Below are positions 44,041 to 52,152 of a stretch of 64,000 nucleotides of DNA, piece by piece; the first letter of the stretch is position 1; the number at the start of each line of letters is the position of its first letter. Under the pieces are notes generated by a model. The model had not been told where the DNA came from and did not search any database. It saw nothing but the letters and a program-made list of their open reading frames with translations. A program made the position numbers and the translations under genes. The DNA is from JAVBMP01 sp031552195 (GTDB taxonomy: Bacteria > Desulfobacterota > Desulfovibrionia > Desulfovibrionales > Desulfovibrionaceae): assembly GCA_031552195.1 (NCBI GenBank), contig JAVBMT010000015.1:1-64000 (forward strand), in the 5' to 3' direction.

Positions 44041-44910
44041 TCACAGATTCACAAGTTCAACATCTTCGGGCTTTACCTCCCGGCCGAGAAAAAGCCCGCC
44101 GATGCGCGCGAAACGCCCCACGTCGTCAGTAGTCATGAAACGCAGGTCCGGGCTGCTTTTCTCAGCGCGCAGCAGATCCAGCCGGGCCAGTTCGCTTTCT
44201 ACCGCCTGAGCGGTGGTGGCGGCGGAGTCGACTATCACCGGCCCTTGCCCTACCACCTTGCGGATGGCCCCGGCCAGGGGCGGAAAATGCGTGCAGCCCA
44301 GCACCAGGCAATCCGGCCCGGTTTCCCCCGCGCCGGAAAACAGCGGCTCAAGATAGCGCCGGGCCACGGCCTCGGCCACATCGCCTTCTATCCACCCTTC
44401 TTCAGCCAGAGAAACAAACAATGAGCAAGGCCGTCCGCTGACGCGCGCCTCCGGCCTCAGGTCCGTTATGGCCTTGTGGTAGGCGCGGTTGTTGATGGTA
44501 GATTCCGTGGCGATAACGGCGATGTGCCCGCTGCGGCTGGCCGAACAGGCCGCGGCGGCCCCCGGCTCGATAACTCCCAAAACCGGCAAATCCGGCCAGG
44601 CCTCGCGTAAATCGTCCAAAGCCGCGGCTGTGGCCGTATTGCAGGCTATCACCAGTAATTTGATGCGTTGTTCCACCAAGCGGGCGGCCGCTTGCAGGGC
44701 GTAACGCGATACGGTGTCTCTGCTCTTCGTGCCGTACGGCAGGCGGGCGGTGTCTCCAAGGTATAGCAAGCGCTCGTGCGGCAACCGTTCGCTTATTGCC
44801 CGCAAAACCGTAAGGCCGCCGACGCCGGAGTCAAAAACCCCTATGGGCAGGCCGCTCTCTTCCACTGCAAGAGGGCGGCCTTGCTTTATGGCCTTTTCTC
44901 CATTGCGCAT
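44041..44910 (-). CDS. murI: Glutamate racemase
   Basis: Provides D-glutamate for peptidoglycan, 289 aa. Catalytic motifs: GVFDSGVGGLTVLRAI with the general-acid/base Asp region, first Cys in VIACNTATAAAL, and second Cys in VLGCTHFPPL. The D-aspartate/glutamate racemase blocks YLGDTARLPYGTKS and GVIEPGAAAA are intact. The start is 1 nt after the pdxY stop with GAGGAA immediately upstream, so the two are translationally linked. Confidence 0.95.
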   Translation of the reverse strand: MRNGEKAIKQGRPLAVEESGLPIGVFDSGVGGLTVLRAISERLPHERLLYLGDTARLPYGTKSRDTVSRYALQAAARLVEQRIKLLVIACNTATAAALDDLREAWPDLPVLGVIEPGAAAACSASRSGHIAVIATESTINNRAYHKAITDLRPEARVSGRPCSLFVSLAEEGWIEGDVAEAVARRYLEPLFSGAGETGPDCLVLGCTHFPPLAGAIRKVVGQGPVIVDSAATTAQAVESELARLDLLRAEKSSPDLRFMTTDDVGRFARIGGLFLGREVKPEDVELVNL

Positions 44911-44911
44911 G

Positions 44912-45865
44912 TTATTCCTCCAAAAGTTCGTAACGGCTGTTCGTGAAGGGCAGGTTAAGCGTTCCCAATACTTTTTCCAGCAAAATTCCGTCCGTTCCGG
45001 GAAGCTTGTAGCCGAAAGTCGCCCTTATGCCCATAGTGACGAACTGCACCGCCCTGTCCATGGCTATGGGCAGGCTGTCTCCCTGCATGAGGCAGGCCGT
45101 GAGCACGCTGGTGAACGTATCGCCCGTTCCGGGATAAAAGGCCGGAATATATTCGCAATCCACCTTCCAGAATCTATCCTGTTCCCTGTGGTAAGCCACA
45201 ACCGAACTGAGGCCGCCGCCAAGAAGCGGAACGCTGGTCATAATCGCCATATCCGGCCCAACAGCGGAAAGACGGCGCAGCCAGTCTTTAACCTTCTCCA
45301 CTTCCAGCCCGCTTTCCGCACCGGCCTTAAGGCCTCCGCCCCGCTCCGCGCCGACATGCCGGACTGACCGGTAAGCGGCCTCCGCTTCAGGCGGGAAGGG
45401 TTCCCCCAGCAGCAAGGCGGCTTCCGTAAGGTTGGGCGTTATGCAGTGAGCGCGGGTTATCAGGCGGCGCTGGCATTCCACCATTTCCATGCTCATGGTC
45501 GGATCAAGCCGGCCGTTGTCGCCCAGAACCGGGTCAACCACCACCAGCCCGTCTTTTTCCAGGCAATGTTCAATACATTCCATTACGGTGTCCGCCTGCC
45601 CGGCGGAACCCAAAAAGCCGCTGTAAACCGCGTCAAAGCGCAGACCCATCCTGCGCCAGTGGCCTAAAAAATCGCGCATGGCCGCACTGAGGTCAACAAA
45701 GCAGAAATCGCTCACTCCGCTGGTTTGCGTTGACAGCACCGCAGTGGGCAAAGGGCAGACCTGTATTCCCATGGCGGAAAATACCGGAATAACCACGGTA
45801 AGCGAAGTGCGCCCGAATCCGGAAAGGTCGTGTACGGCCGCTATTCTTAAAGCTGGTTTGCGCAT
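44912..45865 (-). CDS. pdxY: Pyridoxal/pyridoxamine kinase
   Basis: PfkB-like ribokinase-fold kinase that phosphorylates B6 vitamers, 317 aa. The ATG at 45865 is used (GGAGG 11 nt upstream); the frame is open 81 codons further but that part is Arg/Lys-rich and not family-like. Visible: RIAAVHDLSGFGRTSLT, the GxxG-type VLSTQTSGVS and VYSGFLGS, VVDPVLGDNG, TPNLTEAALL, and the anion-hole/catalytic YPGTGDTFTSVL with catalytic Asp. PdxY or PdxK type cannot be separated with certainty. A PLP-related link with murI is not expected (MurI is PLP-independent); the pair is simply an operon. Confidence 0.9.
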   Translation of the reverse strand: MRKPALRIAAVHDLSGFGRTSLTVVIPVFSAMGIQVCPLPTAVLSTQTSGVSDFCFVDLSAAMRDFLGHWRRMGLRFDAVYSGFLGSAGQADTVMECIEHCLEKDGLVVVDPVLGDNGRLDPTMSMEMVECQRRLITRAHCITPNLTEAALLLGEPFPPEAEAAYRSVRHVGAERGGGLKAGAESGLEVEKVKDWLRRLSAVGPDMAIMTSVPLLGGGLSSVVAYHREQDRFWKVDCEYIPAFYPGTGDTFTSVLTACLMQGDSLPIAMDRAVQFVTMGIRATFGYKLPGTDGILLEKVLGTLNLPFTNSRYELLEE

Positions 45866-46126
45866 GGTCTGGATGCCTCCGCCCCGACGTTCGGATACGT
45901 CAGGGCATTTTAACTTCAGCAAGGCTCTTTTCACCGCTTTTTTCTGAAAAAATGGCCGTTTAACGCGATATCGGGCTGAAATATCCACCGGCGGCAAGAA
46001 GAGCGCTTTATTTCGTGCGCGCGCAAAGGCGGTTCCCGCCTTTGCCAGAGGCGCTCTATGCCGCCCGCTTGCGCGCTTCGCAGGGCGGTCGGCCGGAGCA
46101 AAGAACACTTTTCAAGGTTAATTGCC
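45866..46126. other. Intergenic region with repeat motifs
   Basis: No gene supported. AGGGCATTTTAACTTC at 45902-45917 recurs near hypD (48401-48415 and, inverted, 48564-48579). A GC-rich hairpin series (AAAGGCGG / CCGCCTTT near 46025-46043) follows. Confidence 0.5.
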
Positions 46127-47152
46127 CTAACATATCCTCGGAAGCTGTTCGCCTTCAAGCATGCCGAGCAGACGGCTTCCGCCCAGAGCGGTTTGCAGAA
46201 CGACTTGCCCGCTTCTGGCCTTGCCCGCCTGGCCTGGTTCCAGGATTTCGCCTATTTGCACGGCTTCGCGCCCTTCGGGAAAAGAACGCATTATGCGCAG
46301 GGCTTCTTCCGCCCGCTCTCGCGGCAAAATGCAGATAAGCTTGCCTTCGTTGGCAAGATAAAGCGGATCAAGACCGAGCAGTGAACAACCGGCGCCCACT
46401 TCTTTTTTCACAGGCAGGGCGGATTCAAAAATCCGGCAGATTACGCCCGACTGTTCCGTGATTTCATTCAAGGTAGTCGCAAGGCCGCCGCGCGTGGGGT
46501 CGCGCAGAACATGCACGGGCAGGTCGCGCACCAGGGCGTTGGCCATATGGTTCAGGGCGGCGGAATCCGATTTTATATCCGGGCTGACGGAAAGACCGGC
46601 CCGCTGCGAAAGTATGGTCAGGCCGTGGTCTCCAAGGCTGCCGGAAATAAGCACCGCGTCGCCCGGTGCCGCCTTGCGTCCGGAAGGCGGTTCAGGGGTG
46701 ATAATCTGGCCAAGCCCGGTGGTGTTGATGAAAATTTTATCCGCCGCGCCGCGCGGCACCACCTTGGTGTCTCCGGTTACAATGCTCACTCCGGCCTTTG
46801 CGGCGGCTTCGGCCATGGCGGCCACCACCCGTTCGAGAACGTCCATGGGCAGCCCTTCCTCAAGAATGAAACCGCAGCTCAGGTAAAGCGGGCGCGCCCC
46901 GAGCATGGAAACGTCGTTCACCGTGCCGTGCACCGCCAAAGAGCCGATGTTTCCGCCGGGAAATTCAATGGGGTCGACTGTATAGCTGTCCGTGCTCATG
47001 GAAACCGGGCCGGAAATTTCCAGCAGCGCGGCGTCGTCAAGGCTGTTCAGGGCCGGGTTGGAGAAATGGCGCAGGAAAAGGCCGGAAACAAGCCGTTGCG
47101 AGGCTCTGCCGCCGCTGCCGCAATCCAAAAGCAAAATTTCAGATGTTGCCAT
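46127..47152 (-). CDS. hypE: Hydrogenase maturation factor HypE
   Basis: Dehydrates a thiocarboxamide on its own C-terminal Cys to form the cyanide ligand of [NiFe]-hydrogenases; 341 aa. The C-terminus reads PRIC, the carbamoylation site for HypF. PurM-like ATP-binding blocks are present: GNIGSLAVHGTVNDVSMLGARP, VTGDTKVV, and DPTRGGLATTLNEI. Ribosome site AAGGA upstream. It follows hypD by 97 nt. hypF, hypA, hypB and hypC are not in the window. Confidence 0.96.
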   Translation of the reverse strand: MATSEILLLDCGSGGRASQRLVSGLFLRHFSNPALNSLDDAALLEISGPVSMSTDSYTVDPIEFPGGNIGSLAVHGTVNDVSMLGARPLYLSCGFILEEGLPMDVLERVVAAMAEAAAKAGVSIVTGDTKVVPRGAADKIFINTTGLGQIITPEPPSGRKAAPGDAVLISGSLGDHGLTILSQRAGLSVSPDIKSDSAALNHMANALVRDLPVHVLRDPTRGGLATTLNEITEQSGVICRIFESALPVKKEVGAGCSLLGLDPLYLANEGKLICILPRERAEEALRIMRSFPEGREAVQIGEILEPGQAGKARSGQVVLQTALGGSRLLGMLEGEQLPRIC

Positions 47153-47249
47153 ATCCCGTCCTTATTCCGTTTTTCAAAGGTTTGTCCAGGCGTCCTGAAA
47201 AAGACGCGCCGCCGGCCGAGGCGTTCAGCCTTGATAACGCCGGCACGCC

Positions 47250-48386
47250 TTAAATGCCATATTTGAAATAAGCCGCGCAACTGCCTTCGGTGGAAACCAT
47301 GCAGGGGCCGACCGGTTTGGCCGGGGTGCAGGCCTTTCCGAACAAAGGGCAGGCGTCGGGCTGGGCCTGCCCTTTCAGGATTTTGCCGCATTGGCAGCCC
47401 TTTATTTCCGGCACGTCCGGCAAAACAAGCCCGAAATGCTTCCAGGCGTCGAAGGCCGCATATTCTTCCTTCAGAACCAGCCCGCTTTGCGGAATAACGC
47501 CCAGGCCGCGCCAAAGGGCGTCTTGCGGTGAAAAAACGTCAAAAAGAATACGCCTGGCTTTAGGGTTGCCGTTATCATCGACCGCGCGGCGGTATTGGTT
47601 GACGATTGAAGCGCCCCGCCCGTTTTCACGCGTTTCCAGCATGATGAGCAAAGACTGAAGGATGTCAGCCGGGTCAAAACCCCCTATCACGCCAGGCTTG
47701 CCGAATTCTTCCGCTATAAAACGGTAGGGTTCAAGGCCAAGTATGGTCGAAACGTGGCCGGGAAGCAAAAACGCGTCTATTCCGGCATCAGGGCCGGCAT
47801 CAGCCACCGCGCCTTCCGCGCCGCTCAGCAACAGGCGCAGGGCGGGCGGAACCAGCTTGTGGAAAGACAGCACCTTGAAATTCTTCAACCCGGAAGAGCC
47901 AGCCATGCGCACAGCCGCGGCCACGGCCGGGGCTGTGGTTTCAAACCCCACGCCCAAAAAAACCACCTGGCTTTCCGGGCTGCGCCGGGCCAGTTCCAGC
48001 GCGTCAAGCGGTGAATAGACCACCTCCACGCGCCCGCCGGCCGCCTGGGCCTCTTTAAGGCTGCTGCCGCCAGGCCCGGGAACGCGCAGCATGTCGCCGA
48101 AGGTGGCTATAATCACCCCGGGTGTTGCGGCAAGTTGCAGGCAGGCCGCTATTTCCCGGTCATGCGTCACGCAAACCGGACACCCCGGCCCGGAAAGATG
48201 CGTTATCCCTTCCGGCAAAAGGCTGCGCAGGCCGCTGCGGAATATGGAAACGGTGTGCGTGCCGCACACCTCCATAAAACGCAGGGGGGAGCTCAATTTT
48301 TTTTCCAGGGTGTGCAGCAGTGAGCGGCAAAGCGCCGGATCGCTGAAAGAGGACAGAAGGGCGTCAATATTTTTTCCGGCAGACAT
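47250..48386 (-). CDS. hypD: Hydrogenase maturation factor HypD
   Basis: Iron-sulfur scaffold on which the Fe(CN)2CO centre of [NiFe]-hydrogenase is built with HypC; 378 aa. All conserved motifs are visible: MEVCGTHT, SGPGCPVCVT, FLGVGFETTAPA, LLPGHVS, and the 4Fe-4S Cys cluster near the C-terminus (GCQCGKILKG, CPLFGKACTP, GPCMVS, GSCAAYFKY). Upstream partner of hypE on the same strand; hypC is not adjacent. Confidence 0.96.
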   Translation of the reverse strand: MSAGKNIDALLSSFSDPALCRSLLHTLEKKLSSPLRFMEVCGTHTVSIFRSGLRSLLPEGITHLSGPGCPVCVTHDREIAACLQLAATPGVIIATFGDMLRVPGPGGSSLKEAQAAGGRVEVVYSPLDALELARRSPESQVVFLGVGFETTAPAVAAAVRMAGSSGLKNFKVLSFHKLVPPALRLLLSGAEGAVADAGPDAGIDAFLLPGHVSTILGLEPYRFIAEEFGKPGVIGGFDPADILQSLLIMLETRENGRGASIVNQYRRAVDDNGNPKARRILFDVFSPQDALWRGLGVIPQSGLVLKEEYAAFDAWKHFGLVLPDVPEIKGCQCGKILKGQAQPDACPLFGKACTPAKPVGPCMVSTEGSCAAYFKYGI

Positions 48387-48501
48387 CAGGACCTTCTTTT
48401 AGAGCATTTTAACTTTAAAAATATCTCTGCAATAATCGGTTTTGGATACAGATGGCTATATTTTATCCTACATGCGCAAGCCCAAAGCGGCTGTTAAAGA
48501 C

Positions 48502-48554
48502 ACGCCGCGCTGTTCGCTTGCGGGCGTACGCTAACGCGACCGCCAGGGCATTTA
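48502..48554. repeat. Dispersed intergenic repeat, copy B
   Basis: Partner of 7968-8018; shares GCCGCGCT, TTCGCTTGCGG and CCAGGGCATTT in order. The 3' end runs into the hairpin at 48545-48579. Confidence 0.55.
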
Positions 48555-48579
48555 AACTTTTTCGAAGTTAAAATGCCCT
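48545..48579. repeat. Imperfect palindrome AGGGCATTTAAACTT / AAGTTAAAATGCCCT
   Basis: 15-bp arms with one mismatch and a 5-nt loop. Its right arm, inverted, equals the AGGGCATTTTAACTT unit found at 45902 and (one change) 48401, suggesting a small REP-like family. Confidence 0.7.
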
Positions 48580-48809
48580 AATAGATTTACCGTTGATGCG
48601 CGGCGTCAAACTCAAGCCGCGCCGCACCACAGTCTTTACAGCAACAAAGGTGACTGTCAACCTCTGGCGCAAATTAACATCTAAAATCTTGACCGGTTCG
48701 AAGTCCGCCCGAAAGATGGCGGCAGGCGGAAAAAACGCGCGGCGCGGCCTTTCTCCGCCGCCATCCTTGACGCCTCACACCTGGCATGATAAGAAAAAAA
48801 AGTTAAGAT

Positions 48810-49133
48810 ATGAAATGGCGTAATCCTTTAAAAATACTGAACGAACCGGATTTGTTCAACGCCATCAGCAGGGCCGGCGTGCTGGGAATGCACATGGTTT
48901 CCGGCCTTATTGTCGGCGGCCTTATCGGTTACGGGCTTGACTCTTACTTTGAAACTGGGCCGCTTTGGCTCATAGTTTTCCTTATTCTGGGAATCTGCGC
49001 CGGGTTTCGTAATCTTTACCTGGACGCGAAGCTGCTTCTGCTTTCGCAAAAAAAGCCTGAAAACCAGCCGGCACAATCCTCAGACGCGCCGGAGGCAAAC
49101 AAGGGTGCTGAAAAACGCAGCCAACAGGATTGA
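48810..49133 (+). CDS. AtpZ/AtpI-family protein
   Basis: Small membrane protein (107 aa) with two TM helices (about 22-42 and 50-70) of the AtpZ/AtpI (F0F1-ATPase gene 1) type: GLIVGGLIGYGLDSYFETGP and LGICAGFRNLY are family hallmarks. Such proteins help c-ring assembly or Mg2+ handling of the ATP synthase. The C-terminal ~35 residues are hydrophilic. It overlaps the next gene by 29 nt, and the F0 genes atpB and atpE follow. Confidence 0.88.
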   Translation: MKWRNPLKILNEPDLFNAISRAGVLGMHMVSGLIVGGLIGYGLDSYFETGPLWLIVFLILGICAGFRNLYLDAKLLLLSQKKPENQPAQSSDAPEANKGAEKRSQQD

Positions 49134-49524
49134 CCTGTTCTTTTACAAACGTGGCGCTCACGCGCCGGAACTGCTGTTCCTGCTCCGCGCCCAGATATTT
49201 ATAACCGCCGCCTCGCTGCTGCTCGGCCTGGCCCTGTTATGGCGCGGATCATGGCTTTTGTTTTTCGCCCTTGGCTCCGCCCTGGCCCTCTTCAACTTCT
49301 GGGGGCTGGCGAATTTCAGCATAAAACTTTTAGGCTCCGGAGCGCGGTTCAACGGCATTATCGCCTTAAGGCAGTTTTTTTCATTTGTTTTTCGTTTTTT
49401 ACTGACAGCCGCAATCTTGCTTTTTTTCAAGAATTCCATTATTCCACTTGTGGCTGGCCTAAGCTCTTTTATGCTGGTTGTAACCATCTGGGGCTTGACA
49501 CGCTTGCCGCAATTTAAAGCCTAG
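49105..49524 (+). CDS. atpI: ATP synthase subunit I-like protein
   Basis: Four-TM membrane protein, 139 aa, of the ATP synthase I family, thought to assist assembly of the c ring. GTG start at 49105 with GGAGG 9 nt upstream, inside the 3' end of the preceding gene. TM segments about 22-42, 48-68, 82-105 and 108-130, with Arg-rich loops. Position directly before atpB is typical of Desulfovibrio F0 operons. Confidence 0.85.
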   Translation: MLKNAANRIDLFFYKRGAHAPELLFLLRAQIFITAASLLLGLALLWRGSWLLFFALGSALALFNFWGLANFSIKLLGSGARFNGIIALRQFFSFVFRFLLTAAILLFFKNSIIPLVAGLSSFMLVVTIWGLTRLPQFKA

Positions 49525-49575
49525 CGGTTGATCCGATTTACCCGGCGCCAGTTTAACACAACAGGAGGACGATGC

Positions 49576-50274
49576 ATGTCCGCAATGACACACCCGATAT
49601 TGCTTTCCAGCGCCCTTGGCCTGGACCAAATTACTTTGGGCGGCCAAGTTCTTGCAACCAAGCACATATTTTACACTTGGCTGGCAATGGGAATACTGTT
49701 CATAGTCTCCCTCCTGGCGCGCAGACGCCTCACGCTGGTTCCGGGCGGCATGCAGAATTTTTTCGAAGCCCTCATCGGGGGGCTGGAAAACTTCACGGTC
49801 GACAATATCGGGGAAAAAGGCCGTAAGGTCTTTCACATCCTTTGCGGCATCTTCCTGTTCATTCTTGTGCAAAATATGCTCGGGCTCGTTCCGGGCTGCG
49901 ATGCGCCCACGGCCAACATAAACACCAACGCGGCCATGGCGCTGTTTGTTTTCTGCTATTACAACTTCGTGGGCATCCGTTGCTGGGGTCCGAAATATAT
50001 CAAACACTTTATGGGCCCCATGCTGCCCCTGGCGCCGCTTATGCTGCCGCTGGAATTCATCAGCCACCTGGCCCGCCCGCTGTCGCTCACCCTTCGTCTT
50101 CTCGGAAACATATATGGTGAAGAAACCGTTCTGGTGCTCTTTTTCGGGCTGGCCCCCATTATAGGCACGCTGCCCATCTATTTCCTGTTCGGTATAGCCA
50201 AAGCCTTGCAGGCTTTCATCTTCTTTATGCTCACCATGATCTACCTTGGCGGGGCCATGGACCACGCGCATTGA
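49576..50274 (+). CDS. atpB: ATP synthase F0 subunit a
   Basis: Stator subunit with the ion half-channels, 232 aa from the ATG at 49576 (AGGAGG 9 nt upstream). Essential Arg is in SLTLRLLGNIYGEE; other family blocks are GLVPGCDAPTANINTN, PLEFISHLARPLSL and the final FFMLTMIYLGGA helix. It is followed by atpE. The b, delta and F1 genes are elsewhere, as usual when atpIBE and atpFHAGDC are split. Confidence 0.95.
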   Translation: MSAMTHPILLSSALGLDQITLGGQVLATKHIFYTWLAMGILFIVSLLARRRLTLVPGGMQNFFEALIGGLENFTVDNIGEKGRKVFHILCGIFLFILVQNMLGLVPGCDAPTANINTNAAMALFVFCYYNFVGIRCWGPKYIKHFMGPMLPLAPLMLPLEFISHLARPLSLTLRLLGNIYGEETVLVLFFGLAPIIGTLPIYFLFGIAKALQAFIFFMLTMIYLGGAMDHAH

Positions 50275-50345
50275 TGCGCAGAGCAGCTGATTTTGTGGGG
50301 AATGGTCGCCTTGACCACAACATATAATACCAGTAGGAGCGCTAC

Positions 50346-50666
50346 ATGAAAATGCGTAAAATTGTAACTGTCGTTCTCAGCACAGTAGCTATGCTCGCCG
50401 TTGCCAGCCTGGCTTTCGCCGCCAATGAAAAACTTGATTCCGCCGGCCTTAGCCTGCTCTCCATCGGCGCCTCCATCGGCATGGCCATTGCCGTTGCCGG
50501 TTGCGGCTTCGCCCAGGGCCTCGGCCTGAAAGCCGCCTGCGAAGGCACCGCCCGCAACCCCGAAGCCAGCGGCAAAATTATGGTTACCACCATCCTTGGC
50601 CTGGCCTTCATCGAATCCTTGGCGATTTACGCCCTGGTCGTAAACCTGTTGCTTATCCTCGCCTAA
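50346..50666 (+). CDS. atpE: ATP synthase F0 subunit c
   Basis: Ring-forming proteolipid, 106 aa, longer than the usual ~80 because of an N-terminal signal-like helix ending AFAA (residues 1-26), seen in some Desulfovibrio c subunits. The two-helix hairpin carries polar-loop RNPEASG and the essential carboxylate Glu90 in AFIESLAIYALV. Gln57 (in GFAQGLG), Glu90, Ser91 and Tyr95 lie at the exact spacings of Na+-binding c subunits; the usual Thr after Ser is Leu92. Coupling-ion choice is therefore open. Terminator follows at 50677. Confidence 0.95.
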   Translation: MKMRKIVTVVLSTVAMLAVASLAFAANEKLDSAGLSLLSIGASIGMAIAVAGCGFAQGLGLKAACEGTARNPEASGKIMVTTILGLAFIESLAIYALVVNLLLILA

Positions 50667-50676
50667 GTTTGCCTTC

Positions 50677-50704
50677 AGCCGGCTCCTTCCAGGAGCCGGC
50701 TTTT
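50677..50704 (+). terminator. Terminator of the F0 operon
   Basis: Perfect 11-bp stem AGCCGGCTCCT / AGGAGCCGGCT with a TCC loop, followed by TTT, 11 bp after the atpE stop. Confidence 0.9.
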
Positions 50705-50814
50705 GCGGTTAAGTTTTAAAGCTTTGCATAAAACATATCCGATACGAAACAGGGAAGGCGATTTTTCGTTTTCCCTTATTTATCTTCCAAACCTTACAAG
50801 GCCGTAGGCATACC

Positions 50815-51453
50815 ATGTCAAAAATAGAGCGTATTCCGCGCGCGACAATCAAAAGGCTGGCGATTTACCTGCAAGCGCTGGAAAGAATGCAGCGCGAAGG
50901 GGTGGAAATCATTTCTTCGGAACCGCTTGCGCAGGCCTGCGACGTAAACGCTTCGCAGATACGCAAAGACCTCACCTATTTTGGCGAATTCGGCGTGCGC
51001 GGCGTCGGCTACAACATTAAAGGGCTCATCCACGCCATCAACACCTCCCTGAATATCGACCGCCCCTGGAACTGCGTTCTTATCGGCGTCGGCAACCTTG
51101 GGCGCGCCCTTCTGAACCACAGGGAATTCAAGCAACGCAACTATAACATTGTAGGCGTGTTCGACTGCGACCCTTTCAAGATAGGGGAAGAAGTTTCCGG
51201 GCTTGAAGTTGTATGTACGCGCAGGCTTGAAGAGCAAGTGTCACAGCTGAACGCGGAAATAGGCATAATCACCACGCCGCCGGAACGGGCCCAACGCGCC
51301 GCCGACCAGCTTGTGGAGGCCGGCATCAGGGGCATACTCAATTTTGCCGCGGCCCGTATTTTCGTGCCGGACAACGTGTTTGTTGAATATGTCGATTTTT
51401 TCTATCACCTCTATTCGCTCTCTTTCAACATAAGCCAGACGCCTCATAAATAA
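50815..51453 (+). CDS. rex: Redox-sensing transcriptional repressor Rex
   Basis: NADH/NAD+-responsive repressor, 212 aa. N-terminal winged helix: IPRATIKRLAIYLQAL and SSEPLAQACDVNASQIRKDL, then YFGEFGVRGVGYN. Rossmann NAD-binding domain: VLIGVGNLGRALL, GVFDCDPFKIG, ITTPPERAQRAADQLVEAGI, and the C-terminal swap helix ending YHLYSLSF. It lies between the F0 operon and a Nim-like gene; Desulfovibrio Rex controls energy genes such as those for ATP synthase and sulfate reduction (family knowledge). I found no clear TTGTGA-N-TCACAA operator nearby. Confidence 0.96.
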   Translation: MSKIERIPRATIKRLAIYLQALERMQREGVEIISSEPLAQACDVNASQIRKDLTYFGEFGVRGVGYNIKGLIHAINTSLNIDRPWNCVLIGVGNLGRALLNHREFKQRNYNIVGVFDCDPFKIGEEVSGLEVVCTRRLEEQVSQLNAEIGIITTPPERAQRAADQLVEAGIRGILNFAAARIFVPDNVFVEYVDFFYHLYSLSFNISQTPHK

Positions 51454-51479
51454 CGCGGGCAACCCGGAAGGATTACTTT

Positions 51480-51956
51480 ATGCCCCGCCAGATGCGCCGC
51501 AAAGACCGCGCGCTGTCCGAAACAGAGGCCAGGGCGATTCTGGCCGCCGCTGAATACGGAGTTCTGTCTACCGTAAATCCGGAAGGCGCGCCATATGCCG
51601 TGCCGCTCTCCTTCATTCTTGACGGAGATTTAATCTACTTCCACTGCGCGCCTGAAGGCGAAAAGCTTGACAACATCGCAACCCGCCCGGCGGTCTGCTT
51701 TACCGTGGCCGGAAATACAGCTCCGATTGCCTGCGCCGGGAACTTCGGCACCCTTTATGAAAGCGTTCTGGCGTGCGGTGAAGCCGCGCTGGTTGAAAAC
51801 GCCGACGAAAAACGCGATGCCCTGTTCAGGCTGACCGCAAAATATTTTCCTGACCATCTTGATAGCATACCGGCTTACCTGGAAAAAAATTTCAAGCACA
51901 CTTCCGTCTACAAAATCAGGATCACCCGCCTCAGCGGCAAGGCCAGGCGCAAATAA
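51480..51956 (+). CDS. Nim/PNPOx-like flavin-binding protein
   Basis: Pyridoxamine-5'-phosphate-oxidase-like split-barrel protein, 158 aa, of the nitroimidazole-resistance (NimA) type: MRRKDRALSETEARAIL at the N-terminus, EYGVLSTVNPEGAPYAVPLSF, IYFHCAPEGEKLDNI, and VCFTVAG. Members bind FMN or heme and reduce or sequester small molecules; many are not resistance factors, so no phenotype is claimed. It follows rex by 26 nt and may be cotranscribed. Confidence 0.88.
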   Translation: MPRQMRRKDRALSETEARAILAAAEYGVLSTVNPEGAPYAVPLSFILDGDLIYFHCAPEGEKLDNIATRPAVCFTVAGNTAPIACAGNFGTLYESVLACGEAALVENADEKRDALFRLTAKYFPDHLDSIPAYLEKNFKHTSVYKIRITRLSGKARRK

Positions 51957-52152
51957 AAAAGTTGCGGCCCGGTTTATTGTGCGTTATGCAAAAAAAGTCG
52001 CCTGTGCGTTGCGCGCCGTATATTTCTGCGGTGTTGCCCGCAACATGCGGCCCATGGGCGACATTGCCGTTGTTTCCGGCCAAGCGTGACAAAGGCCGCC
52101 GGTTCCGTCCGCTTGCGCACTCTTCTTAACCTGTTTTGTACTGGAGCCAAGA

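Larger units (their letters stand above)
48387..48809. other. Intergenic region between hypD and atpZ
   Basis: 423 bp with no supported gene; it must contain divergent promoters for hypDE and the F0 operon. It holds repeat copies (48401-48415, 48502-48554) and a strong hairpin at 48545-48579. Confidence 0.6.

Noticed and set aside
45866..46108. N-terminal extension of PdxY
   Set aside because: Arg/Lys-rich and unlike the family; the start at 45865 gives the normal length with a ribosome site.
50285..50330. Possible Rex operator upstream of atpE (TTGTGG ... CCACAA)
   Set aside because: Half-sites are 16-17 bp apart, too far for the known Rex palindrome.
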